From contig CM067084.1 of NCBI GenBank assembly GCA_034008185.1, positions 44,033,099 through 44,097,098 of the forward strand: a DNA stretch of 64,000 nucleotides, written 5' to 3'. Shown in pieces: positions 38,665 through 50,720 of the stretch. Each line of letters opens with the position of its first letter. The stretch's first letter is position 1. Source of the DNA: Gorsachius magnificus (taxonomy: Eukaryota > Chordata > Aves > Pelecaniformes > Ardeidae). The position numbers and the translations under genes were made by a program. The notes beneath the pieces were generated by a model. The model ran no database searches, had not been told where the DNA came from, and worked only from the letters and a program-made list of their open reading frames with translations.

Positions 38665-38868
38665 GTTTCTTTATTCTGACCCATGAAAAGACTGGATTTG
38701 GCAAGATGATCTGAAGAATAAACTTTCTCTAGAAACAAGATGCCTGCCACCTAAGAAAATCCTCATGGGAAGATGGATTTTCTTTAAGCAAAAGTTAGAA
38801 TAATTCTAGCATAATAATAATGACAGCTTAAGGTATCTGTTAAAACAGAAGCAAGTACGTAGTCCTAG
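38664..38868. repeat. Direct repeat of unknown family, copy 2
   Basis: Second copy of the 37496-37712 sequence, offset by about 1,168 bases. Homology starts abruptly at tttctttatt and fades after gcaagtacgtagtcct. The flanks on both sides are unrelated to those of copy 1, so this is a transposed or partly eroded duplication, not a recent clean tandem. No coding potential seen. Confidence 0.85.
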
Positions 38869-41800
38869 GCTATTTCAGTTTTTGATATAATATGAAAACT
38901 GGGATGTGCATAAACACATACCTTTCAAAACTGAGTGAAGGTGGTTTTTTTCATCCAGTAGCCTGATTTGATTCATACTTTAACTTCTACTACTATCAGA
39001 TGGAGATTGAGAGTCTAATTCTAGATTTGCAATCCATCACTGAAAATTCTTAAGGTTATGGTATTTTTGGGATATTTTTGAGATGTTTTGATAGCTCTAC
39101 ATTTTGAAAGCCCTAGTGACACTGCTACTGGTAGTTCTTGCCAAGCATTCAGTGGGAAGTCGGCATTTACTTTTTTTCCCAAGGCTGTCTAAATGTCTGG
39201 TTGCTTACGTTGCTATTATCTCAGGAAATAGGCTGGAGTGTCTTTCTGTACTGTAGTTCATGTGCCCTTATTGGTATTAGTAGAAATTACAGTCACAAGG
39301 GCCTGCAACTTAACTTTTGCTTGTTTTTATTTATGATATCAGATATTCTTTTTTTGCTCTTTAATCACTTTTCATATTACTTCCTGTATTTTGCTGTTCT
39401 GCATAAAATATGATAAATTAAGATTTAGTATTACTTAGCACGATATGATGAGTATCTACCTGTAAAATATGATTATAGTCAAACTCCAAAATACATGCTT
39501 GTTAACTAGGGATATACACCTGGGTGCAGTACTAAAGTAATCTATATACTCTGTATTTAAAACACATAGTACATGGGTGTACATAATAGTATATAATAGG
39601 AGATATACTACTACTATTCACCTACTTACAGACAACTGGTAAAGTTAGGGAAAGTGAAAGCTGACTCTCCAGAAAGTATATTCTTCTATTTGCCTGTCTG
39701 TTTTTTAAGTCTTGTTTTTGCTTTCACCTACCTTTATTTGCTTATTGTAACTAGCAAAACTGCTAATGCACTTTCCATAAGTATGGGGGTTTCCTTGGGT
39801 GCAGTGGCAGAAGTTCTCCAGTTTTCAGGGGAGCATACAAAAGTAGACCTTTTGAACACTGGGCTTACAAAACACAGTGTAACCATTCTATAGCAAAAGA
39901 ACATATTTAGAGGTGATTTTTGGATATTTGATTTAAAAGTTCCAGTGCAGAGGGTTTATTTCTAAGTTAACCGCTGGATTTACTGGATACTGAAATGCAT
40001 TAAACAATCAGAATGGAATGGAGGGAAAAAAAAGGCAGAAATAAAGAAGTTCTGGTTTGCTTGTGTAATTATTTTAGACAAGGGTACTCCTAAATAACTA
40101 CACAAAATCCTAACCCAAGTCTGAATTACAGTGCTAATGGACCAGATATTTCATAATGATATTTTATTTACCAAAAGGGCTAGCTTCCAGAGATCTCAGT
40201 TTTCTTAGAGCCAGAAAAAAATTTCACCTCTTAGCACGTTGTCCCAAAAATTACAGACAGAAAAAACTTCCTAGGACTCCTAGGTCAGTTCTACCAGGGC
40301 TTTTATGATTCTGTATCTGACCAAGCTTGAACATCCTAAGGATGGGATTTCTGTCATTGTGCTCAAAGTCCACTTTATAATAATGATGAAGTCAAGATCT
40401 AGCAATGGCACAAAGCCTGTGCAATTAGTGGTAGTCAAAGTTTTTTTAAACACTTTTGACACAAAATAACATTGTTTGTATTTTATACATGTTTAGCTCT
40501 GAGGTAGAGAAGGTGAGTTAGAAACAGAAACAACAATTGTCTCTTCATAACAGACTTTCCTTTAATTTATATCAGATTTTTGGATTATATGAAAATATTT
40601 TGTTTTCTAACAGACATTTGTTATTTTGTTTAGTGGAAAAGCCCAAGAAAAATCTAAATGAAGCATTTATTGTTGGAACATTTCTCATGGAATAACTGAT
40701 GTTATTTCTAGTGGAAAAAATTGAAAAATCATTATTACATTTGGAATTTATCATCTCTTTTAAAATCAGGCTTCAAATATTTTTTTCCATTTTCTTCACT
40801 TTACAAGTCCTCATTCTTGAGTGTTTGCAGTCTAAATTTCACAAGTAAAACTCATGTTAGTTGGCATGTTTCAAAGGTTTTTTATCTCACTTCCTGCTTT
40901 TAATTTCAAATGAATTTCTGCAATAAGTAGTCTTTGGTAGCATTGTGCTGTAGCCAATTTGCTTCTGCAAATACTAATTGAGAGATTTGGTGGATAAAAC
41001 CCACAGTAAATAGCTGATAATCTCAACTAATGTAAAGAATTTCCTCTAAAATTATTTCCAGGAAGATTTTGATGTTTTCATGTTTCTTCCTGGATATTTT
41101 GCTTTACTTAGAATACTGTTTGTCTCTCCTTCAGAAGGCAAGCCTAAAACTCAGAGAACATCAGAGAACAGCCATGTGTAGGTGTGTTTTTCAGTCATTG
41201 TGATAATCAATGAGTATTTCCTACAGAAGATTATCAGTTTACAGAAAATAACAACTAAACTAAAAATGGAAAATAATTTCTTTTCCAAAGGAGAAAAAGA
41301 CCTTCTCATATTAGCCAAAATATCTCCTCATTATTTGTGGATTAGTAATAAAAACTGGGCTGAAAATGAAATTTTTATTTCTCACTGAATCATTGTAATG
41401 TGTGACACAATATTAAAACATTGTGACCATGTTCTTTGCAAGAATGTAATATATGACACGTTGGAACAACAAAATCCTACACAATAACAAATTCTAGGTA
41501 AAGCTGAAACCATGTCTTGACGTTAATGTGACAGCCAACAATGCCTCTCTTCTACAAAAAAAGTTTTTCAATGTGAATGTTTCTTTAAATTGTAAAGGTA
41601 GAGACATGAGACTCCACGTGCCTATTTGCTCTTCACACTGTCCTCCTTTAGGCAATGCAAATGGATGTTTTGCATTTTTCCATTAAAGGATGGTTTTTCT
41701 ATTCCACTTTGGGAAACACTTGTAGGAGCTGGACATCTGGAATTCAGTAAATTATTTTAAACGAGATAGTGCTGCCTTAAACACAGTTTTATTAGCATGC

Positions 41801-44789
41801 CTAAATATCTGAATATTTAGTGATTTCAAATAAGACAAAAGTCCTTTCCGATAGTCTAGCCTGTTTCCATGCTCCTTCCAAAGCACCCATTGTTTCTAAA
41901 ATAAGATCTTTTCAAGGACATCTAAATAATTTCCTGTCACATCCATATCTGACTCTTACCAGTACACCAGTATGGAATTCAGTTATCAGCTGGGAAATGC
42001 AGACATACTAAACTTCAGTCTGTGCTAGGAGGTATTCTGCATGTTGTTAGAATGGGACAATACCAGAAATGACATAAACCTTAACGGCAGAAATATGAAG
42101 CACTTAAATTATTTACTCAGCATGACATTTTTAATGAAATTTTTGCTTTTTCTCTGGGTAGTATATGCAAAGCCAGACTTTTTCAGTACTTCAGCCAATA
42201 TTACAGGATCTTCCCTTACAGAGTTTGGGAGCCATTCTAGCCATAATTCTTTCCTAAACAGAAAAATCATACATACCACAGTTCCCTCCAGTGATTACTG
42301 GTAAAGTCCAGAAGAAGTAAGTATAAATGGCATTATCTGTGAGATGCTCTCAGAAGCTGTTTGCTTTGGTGGTATTTTTCCCTTCCTGAGAGAGGGAGGG
42401 TGAATTAAAGAGGTAAGACATTAGACAGAAAGCAGCTCATATACTTTGCTGGAAGTATAATTTCAGTGGGTTCAAACCCTGCTAGGTGCCAGGCAAATGT
42501 TGGTCTTAGGTCCTGTTGTCTGCCTCCTGGAATCCTTGTTTAGAATAGCTCAATAATGTGCTTAGTGAAATTAGTCTTCAATATTTAAGAAAAAATTTAT
42601 TATAGTAGAGAATTTGCCTCACAGCATTACAGGTAGATAGTCTGGTTATTTATTACTACTCTAACACCAAAATATTTGCTTATGAATGAAGGCTCCATTA
42701 TGGAAGACACTGGAGAGAGAAGTAAGAAGGAAAATTGTTGCTGCTTAAAAAAAAACCCAAAGCTATCACAGCAGAGAGAGCATCAAAGGGGGATATTTCT
42801 AGATTGAGGGAATAGCATATGGAGGGAGAGGGAAAGAGCACTGAGGTAACTGGAGGAAAAATGGGCACATAATTAATTAAAATTGACATTATTCACTTTG
42901 GAAAACTGGTGTCTATAAAAGGTGAGTAGATTTGATACTGAGACTATGGCTAATTGGAGACTGCCTTTATAGACAAGGGCAAGAATGGTGTCGGTGGCAG
43001 TAGACACATCTGTTGAGGCACCCAAATAACTCCCATGGTATTTTAATCAGTATTATTTTAAAATGAGTCAGTTTTGAAAACATAGTCATTACCTTTTTAA
43101 TATTCATCAAGAGAGACATCCATCAAAACATACCACAGCTTATTATAACTTCAGTTCCTCTGCTATAAGGAACGAACTAATGGCTTTGAATCAAATATCT
43201 TTGTTCATCTTGTTTGATTGGTCCCCACATTCACTTACTAATTCCCCAAGTCTATCCTCAGACCTCATCTAAGATATTTGATTTTAAAACCAGACAGATC
43301 TGAATAGTTTCATGTAAAGTTGTTGAGAAATAATTCTACAGTTGTCCCCTAATTTTGATGCAGATATCTGTCACCTAGTGAAATCAGTAGCTGCTGTATT
43401 TCGCAGAATCAGATGCATTAAAAAGGATGGTTAAAATCATCTGAATGGGCAAGTTCATAAACTGGTCTAGAAGTAGGATGCAGTCCTAAATCTGTACACT
43501 CCTTTCCTGGAAGGAAGGTGATAAATTGCAGTTTTTCTTGTTTGTGTTTATACAGGCAGAAGGGAAACCTAAGTCAGATGGAATAAGCAGAAACATACAG
43601 CTCTTGTAACAAATGGTCCAGTTAAAATACTCGGGACATAGCTTCAAATCCATACTTTACCTAAGCTGACACAGGAATTTCAGATGAAGTCATTTATCCT
43701 ACAGAAAGTGTCTTTACTGTAAGACTTTCTACGTGTTCTGGACTTAGAATATGGCTAAAAGTATAAATAGTTGATCAGTACCTGGAACAATTTTATTCTA
43801 CTGTTTTCATACTTGTGATCAGAACATGCCTACAAAATTGAGTATACTAAGGAAGAAGGTGCTTAGGCCAGGAGTCCTTCTTTGGGACTGAACTTCAGCT
43901 AAGATAACAGCGGGCTGGAATCAGAACTGATGTTGTGAACACAAACTCATGGGCAGAAACTGAAATACAGAGAGAATGTACCTGCCTTTGGAGAAACATG
44001 GCAGTTAGTGATATCAGTGTTGCCTAAATGCATAGTTAAGTGCCTAAAGTGGTGTACATTATCACTAAAGTACTTATGAGGTATCCAGCTAGAGTGAAAA
44101 TCCAGTTATACATCTATCTCCAGGTATCTTCTAACTGAAACATTGTTTCATGGCAGTTTTATTTTGGTCATATTTTGACTTTATCTGTTCTTTTCTCAGG
44201 CACAGTATTTGTTCTAGTAAACTCTGATAAAAAGAGGTCAAGCTGTGTTGTTTATGTAACTTCTATTTCTGTCTTATTCATGTTCCAACACTACCATTAC
44301 ACTTTGCAATACTTGAGCACAGGATTATGAATTCTTGGTTTCTGGCATTTCTCTTGAGCTTTTTGACAGTAAGAAAAAATCAAGTGGAGAGTCTGGAGAA
44401 GGTCAACAGTTTACAACTTTTTATTATTTTAACAATAGTAGCACTGCAGTTTTGCTCAGATTAACATGTCACCAGCACCATCAATCTAAAATGCAACCCC
44501 CTTCAGGCATCCTTCATCAAGTAAGTCAGAAATGCGAAAAATATATACGTTTATATGTGCATATATGCATTTTTGCAATCTTCAGCAAAGTAACTGAAAG
44601 ACAATGGAATGGACTTGTGTCTGCTCATTACAGCTACACCACTACTATCCTAAACTGTTATTTGTACTCGCTCATTTATAGAATACGTCTGGTGCTAATT
44701 TGACTATAGCAAATATTTTAAAACCTGTACAGGTCAGGTTTATGTATGGATCCCATGATGGTAAATGTCTGGCCATTTCTTCATCTTTA
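38869..44789. other. Non-coding DNA, nothing firmly recognised
   Basis: Contains a tandem 10-mer (tcagagaaca twice, 41151-41170) and, near 42468, gggttcaaaccctgc, which matches a pol III B-box but has no convincing A-box. Frames up to 122 codons (44335-44703) are unrecognised. Confidence 0.5.
41151..41170. repeat. 10-bp tandem duplication
   Basis: The unit tcagagaaca is present twice head to tail. A minor local duplication. Confidence 0.9.
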
Positions 44790-44905
44790 TTGTATTCACT
44801 CTTCCAACATACCTTTGAAGTAGGTATCATTATTAATGCCATTTTATAAACTATGGAATCTACAGATTACATACACGGACACTGGACTTTCGAGCTGTAG
44901 GCACT
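44790..44905 (-). mobile_element. MIR-like SINE relic
   Basis: The plus strand shows tgaagtaggtatcattatta followed by atgccattttataaactatg. This follows the reverse complement of the MIR 3' half, tgaggtaggtactattattatccccattttacagatgagg. The downstream part, where the core and head would lie, is too diverged to align by eye. Limits are approximate. Confidence 0.5.
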
Positions 44906-46845
44906 GCTACTGCTTTTAAAATCCCATGCAAACACTGCAGCCATTAATTAAGCAAGTCCAATGTACATCCTTAAATATAGCCTAGGAAGAATCAGAATGG
45001 AATTCAGAACGGTTAGGGTCTTGAGCAGAGATCATCTGAGCTATGGATAAATAAGCTATACTGTTTGAATAGCTCCTGCTCCACTAGAAGTTGTTTTTTT
45101 ATCACCAGAACAAAATCTACAATATCAGACCAGCCTCAGGGTGAATGCTTCATTCACAGTATTTTCTGCCTCTGCTCTGGGACAAGTGTCTTCTTACTCA
45201 CTGTGGGAAAGTTTCTCTCTGTACATCTTACCTATTCTGGTCATAAGTAATTCAGTCTGCTTGTGTACTGAAATTCATAAGCACCTCAATTGAATGAGTC
45301 CAGAAAATTAAAAGCCAAATATTTAAATAAATAAATTATGCTGTGATCTGTCTTACTGTACATTGCAAATAATGGCATCACCTGCATTTGAATTTTTCTG
45401 TATGAAACCTTTTCTGATGCTCTTAAATATTCCAAGTATTGATGACAAAGGACTTTCTCATTTTCTGCAAAACAATGCATATTCTTTTTGTACAGTAACT
45501 AAACATTATGAAGGACCTTGGTTACATTTTATACTTTCACCAAAAAAGATTTTGCCTAGTAACTCACTTGACTATCTCACCTTAGCTATAGTAAATATCC
45601 AATTAATTCGTGTCACTATTTAGTGTTATATTCCTCTGATTATCTGAATAATACTTTCCATATTAGTTCCGTACTAGCTGGGCTCTGAACAACTAGACTT
45701 TGTCTAGTTCGGTCTGAAATGAACTATAAAATATAAAACCTGACTTTTCAAGGAAGGGACATGGAAATCTGAGGGAAAAAAAGCCTTGAATTTGCAACTA
45801 TACAGAAAAAGGACTAGTTAATGTACTAAAGAAAGAGCTAATCTAATCAGCAACTTCTTTATACTCATTTTTGTACAGCCTTGTTTGTTATTCCATTAAC
45901 TGCATTGAAAAGAAGGCATTTCATTAAAAAATAATGTAGGTATCATAAATTAAAACATAATTATGCACAAACATCAGTATTGATAGAGATCTAGCTATAT
46001 CTTAAATTCTTCTCAAAGTTTTAGTTTGAAACTGAAAAACTGTAACTATTAGTATTTCAAAAGCATTGTATTCTCTGGACCAGACTGGGGATAGTTTTTA
46101 TGGGGAGTAGACTGGGGCATTAAGATTTTGTAGAGTTTGTAGTATTTTGTCAAAGAAGTGCAGCACTGAGACACATCACAGATAACAGATTATACCTCTT
46201 TTCACAGCTGTAAGTGGCACCAGTGTCATAAAAAGGAACTGAAACTTCTTGAATGACTCCCCAGGTATACCAACTAGGTCCCACAGGTCTTCAACTTCCA
46301 TTTATATCTCAAGCCAGTGAACATCACAGGTGGACCCTGTGGGCAAGTCCTACATAACTCTGCAGACGAAGGGAGGGGATCACCTTCAAAATCTACAGAA
46401 TGAAGATCCTTAAGAAATCCTGGGTCTAGTTTTGGATATATTAAAGTTTCAGTATCCACTGGAACTTCTGTAATGTAAGGATATTTTACTTAATCCTCCT
46501 CTCTACTTTCCTTATGTCTTTATTTTTCTTCCCCACAATGACTGATGACAGTCCTTTTTACACATCACTAATCAGAATTGCAATTTCCTGAGATATAAAT
46601 TTTGAATTGGAGTTTATATAAGCACAGATACTGATTAATACTACAAAAGTTGGCATTATATCCATCTGGGAAAATGCTCTGCAGACCTGGTCTTCAAAAC
46701 AGACAGTGAGCAGAACTTAAAATGATGTTTTTTAAAAAAACATAAAATCTTTATAAATTATTAATGGAAATGTGCATTTAAACCATCCTTACATTAGTAG
46801 TCTAGGTTCCTATTTCTTTCCTATACCACTTCAACACTTGCTAGA
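44906..46845. other. Non-coding DNA, nothing recognised
   Basis: Short unrecognised frames only. No repeat identified. Confidence 0.55.
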
Positions 46846-47117
46846 GAAGATGAAGCTCTATAAAATTATGAGTAGCATGAGAGAGACTTTTTACCAAGGC
46901 CTGTAGTAACAGGAATTTTTTTATGATGAAGGTGGTGAGACACTGAAACAGGTTGCTCAGAGAAGCTGTGCCTGCCCCATCAGCGGAAGTGTTCAAGGCC
47001 AGGTTGGATGGGGGTTTGTGCAACCTGATCTAGTGAAAAATGTTCCTGCCTGTGGCAGGGGGGTTGGACTAGATGACCTTTAAAGGTCCCTTCCAACCCA
47101 AACCATTCTATGATTCT
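46846..47117 (+). mobile_element. CR1 3'-end fragment with internal deletion
   Basis: The CR1 3' end is clear: gtgttcaaggccaggttgga, tgcaacctgatctagtg, ggcaggggggttggactaga, cccttccaacccaaaccatt, then attctatgattct. Upstream, tttttaccaaggcctgtagt aligns with an earlier part of the C-terminal coding region, and the stretch between it and tatgatgaaggtggtgagac is missing, so an internal deletion occurred. The coding part is too short and mutated to make a frame. The 5' limit is approximate. Confidence 0.88.
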
Positions 47118-50100
47118 CAGAGGATGAATAGTGACTGATATTTACTTTCTATCCCAGCAGAATTATGATGTACTAACTAAAAGCAATAAACAAAACAAAC
47201 AAAAAGAGGCAAGTCTGATTATTTAACTGTGAAATTCCTTTCTACAGGATGTTGAAAATTTATACTATTTCAGAAAGCAATCAGACAAACTCGTTGGACT
47301 ATTAAACACAAGTAGACCAGTTCTGCCTCATTAAATGTCTGGGATGCAGACTGTTGCAGGGCACAGAAATATTCCTGGAAGTTACCACTATCTATCAGAT
47401 TGTTCTTGTATTGATTCTAGACATGTATTACTAGCTATTGTCAGACACAGACAACTGGGCTAGGTGGAATTTGGTTTGGTCTGGTCTGGTATAGCCATAT
47501 CAAAATACTGTTATTAATGAGCTTGGGGTAGAAATATCTCCTGATGTAGGACAGTATCATCATTGTCTTTTTTATAAACTGGGATCTGATTTGCAGCTTT
47601 ATCCAATACCAGTGTAGATTAACAGAAGTAAACAAATTACATTTAATTGAAGGCTGTCACTTGACCAAGATCTCACAGCAAATCCACAGTAGACATCTCC
47701 TCAGTCTATGTGCTTCATCCCAGCCCAGTGCTTCAGCAATAGCTTTAACAGCTTCATTGAGTGCCTTTCTTGTATTGCGCATTATATTAGGTAGAGATGA
47801 AGGCCTTTTAAATGCATGTAAAGCCAGCTTTTCTTCATTTCTTTCCAAAAAGCAGAGAGTAATTAAATATCCTCAGGTCCTCAAGTGGGAAGATATTTAT
47901 TCTCATTTTAATACAAATCTTTTTAATTTTGATCATCCTTTAAATTACAGTATATTTGCCCAATTTACTAGCTATGTTTGTATCAAAAGTGAGCATGCGT
48001 GGTCTTATTTACTAGCAAGTGCACTGGCATGACATCATAGATTTTCAGCTTCTGAGGTTTATATAAAATTTCATTGAAATGAAACTCAGTGAAACTGGAA
48101 AGGCATAAACCCACAGATTTCACAACTTTGCTACACACAATACCATCAGAAATTCTAACAAGAAGTTAGAAACAAGTCTCAGTGTTAGAAATGTGCCTCA
48201 TTTCTGCAACAGATGCTTGGTAACAGTGTGACACATTATGAACAGAAAGAAAAAAACACAAAATGTTGCTTTACTTTCCAGACAAAATGAAAGTCACAGA
48301 GCAAAACTGAAGGGAAAAGGTTGTCAAGAAGGATGTTGGCTGGAATTTCTAAAACAGAACCTTCCTTCATGTGTACTTCATGTCTAAGCTTTGTATTTGC
48401 TCTTGGCTTTGTTTCTAGTTGGATGGGAAACAGTTTTACAAAGCTAATTTCTCTCAAAACCAAATGAGATTTCATTAAGGGACAAAGAGGGAAAGAAAGA
48501 TTAACCTGGCAATTTGCCTGATTAGCTATGTGGAATACACTGGTCATGTTATTCTTACATTTCTCTTGTGTGTACTTTGTCTTATATCTTTTACTGCATA
48601 TGTTTCTTATCCTCATCTTTCCTCTCTGTCAATGGAAAAAGGTTGTCATGACAACAGGTTTATTTTTTTGATATATTTTACATGAAACTGTTCACATATT
48701 TATACATTGCATTTTCTACTTCCCGTTGGAAAATATTAGGAATCCACTCTTTCACACTGCCAATTGTTATCTATAATTATTTCTAAATTATGATTTGGTG
48801 GTTGGAACTAGAGATACTCCAAGGACAAAATTCGACAGAGACCTTGATAAAAATGCCAGTAGAAGCAACATTCACATGGAAGGGATTATTATTTATACTG
48901 ATCATCTGCTTGGCACTGACTGACTTCACAGATTGAATAAAGCTTATAAAATAAGGCTCAACTGCCTAGTCACTAAAAGGCCTATCAGTGGCCTGTCTGA
49001 TTTTTGTCCCACTTTACACACACTGAAATCAATGGCCATTTTATAGTTTATTGCTGATCCTCTGCACTGCATTTACTTAAGAGTCCACTTCACTGAAAAG
49101 TCTCCTAGTGTAAGCAGCAAAACTAAATACAAACACTGAAATTAATATTCTGACTGACAGAGCAGATCTGTAAGTGTAGGTTCCAAGTTATATGAAAATA
49201 GTTTTCATTGCCACAGCAGCTGTGTATTTCATTTTAACTGGCATAAATATTTTCAGTATAAATTATCATTTTATTTTTCATAGAAATATTCAAATTCAAG
49301 CAAGAGAGACGTATTAAAGGTTGTATTAAAATTTATGGGGTTTTGCATACTATGAGGATATTGGGCAAAATAAAAGAGTAAGGAAGCAGGACCAAGGCCA
49401 AGTTGAACATTTCTGTTTAGCTTAGAAAGTTTGTAATACAATAATTAAATGAACTGAAAGTTATGATGGAACATAGGTGCTCATACTGGGCTAAGTGATC
49501 ATTAGGACACATTTTTAAAGAAAACTGAAGATCCACAGACTACAAATCACCAAGGAAATGACGGAAAAGATTGAAGTGTTACTGAAGAGTCGGTGGTACT
49601 TTACTGATATACCTTATAGACAGAACTAAGAGAAATAAAGAATATTTCTGTTCAACCAGTTGGTTGAAATTCATTAACCTGTTGAATCTTGTGATTTGAA
49701 GCATAGTATGATTCAAGGTTCATAACTATTTTTCATTTTTTCAGAGACAAAGGATTGCAGTAACTATTGGGAAAACTTCAGCTTCTTCTAGTATTAAAAC
49801 TTCAGTTTAGTATTATTTTTAGAAACAGGCTAAATGTAATATTTTTCTCAACATTGTTTTTTGATGGAAAACAGATTTTGACAATACCAAAATTATTTCC
49901 TAACATCTTTTCTCCATGGAAACTTAGAGCTGTTGAAAAACAAAATCTTTATTTTGTTAAAAATAAGTATATTCTGGCAAAATTTCAAAGTATTTTTGTG
50001 TATACATGCTATTGTACTGACTCATGAAAGTTGTAGTTTAATTTCCTCTTTTCCCATTCTCCTTTATGTACCGAGCACTGCTCTCAGACAATTCATCTTA

Positions 50101-50390
50101 GAGTAAATTACAAGAGAAAACCACAGTAAATCAAAAGATAGTCTTATTTGAGACCCCAACATTTAGAAAAAAAAAAAAAAGCCAAATACATTTTCTATCA
50201 AATATTAAACAGAAATTACATAAGAAATATTTGATTTAGCCATTTCCTCCAGAAAGCTGAAATTTTGTTCTCATTAATGCAAATAACAGAGAAAACTTGT
50301 TTTCCAACAAGCTTTAGTTATGTCATAATTTTCTGATTTTGTCAATGTATAGCTGCGTAAAGACAAGTGATGATTTTACATTTATATACT
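47118..50390. other. Non-coding DNA, nothing firmly recognised
   Basis: Contains an A-tract near 50166-50180. Overlapping frames on opposite strands at 47657-47848 (minus) and 47661-48032 (plus) are the longest and match nothing I know. A ctgaaatcaatgg motif near 49023 recalls an old sauropsid repeat, but is too short to call. Confidence 0.5.
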
Positions 50391-50720
50391 CATAGAATCA
50401 TAGAATCATAGAATGCTTTGGGTTGGAAGGGACCCCTAGAGGTCATCTAGTCCAACCCCCCTGCAGTGAGCAGGGACACCGCTAACTAGATCAGGTTGCT
50501 CAGAGCCCCATCCAACCTGGTCTTGAATGTTCCCAGGGATGGGGCCTCCACCCACCTCTCTGGGCAACCCGTTCCAGTGTTTCAACACCCTCATTGTAAA
50601 GAATTTCTTCCTTATATCCAGTCTAAACCTACCCTGTTTTAGTTTAAAACCATTACCCCTTGTCCTGTCACAGCTGGCCCTACTGAAAAGATTTTCCCCA
50701 TCTTTCCTATAGGCCCCTTT
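50391..50720 (-). mobile_element. Young CR1 3'-end fragment
   Basis: Starts with the CR1 terminal array on the minus strand (catagaatc repeated, 50391-50412), then gctttgggttggaagggacc, catctagtccaacccccctg and the last ~65 codons of ORF2 in reverse. It stops abruptly in ggcccctttt near 50720, a 5' truncation. The sequence is nearly identical to the 53.8-kb copy, including the ACTAAAACAGGG variant, so it is young. The open frame 50786-50436 runs on from host DNA and carries [20 protein letters not shown] but has no catalytic motif. Confidence 0.95.

Noticed and set aside
47657..48032. Overlapping frames on opposite strands (63 and 123 codons)
   Set aside because: They compete for the same bases, have no recognisable domain and no exon signals that I could support.
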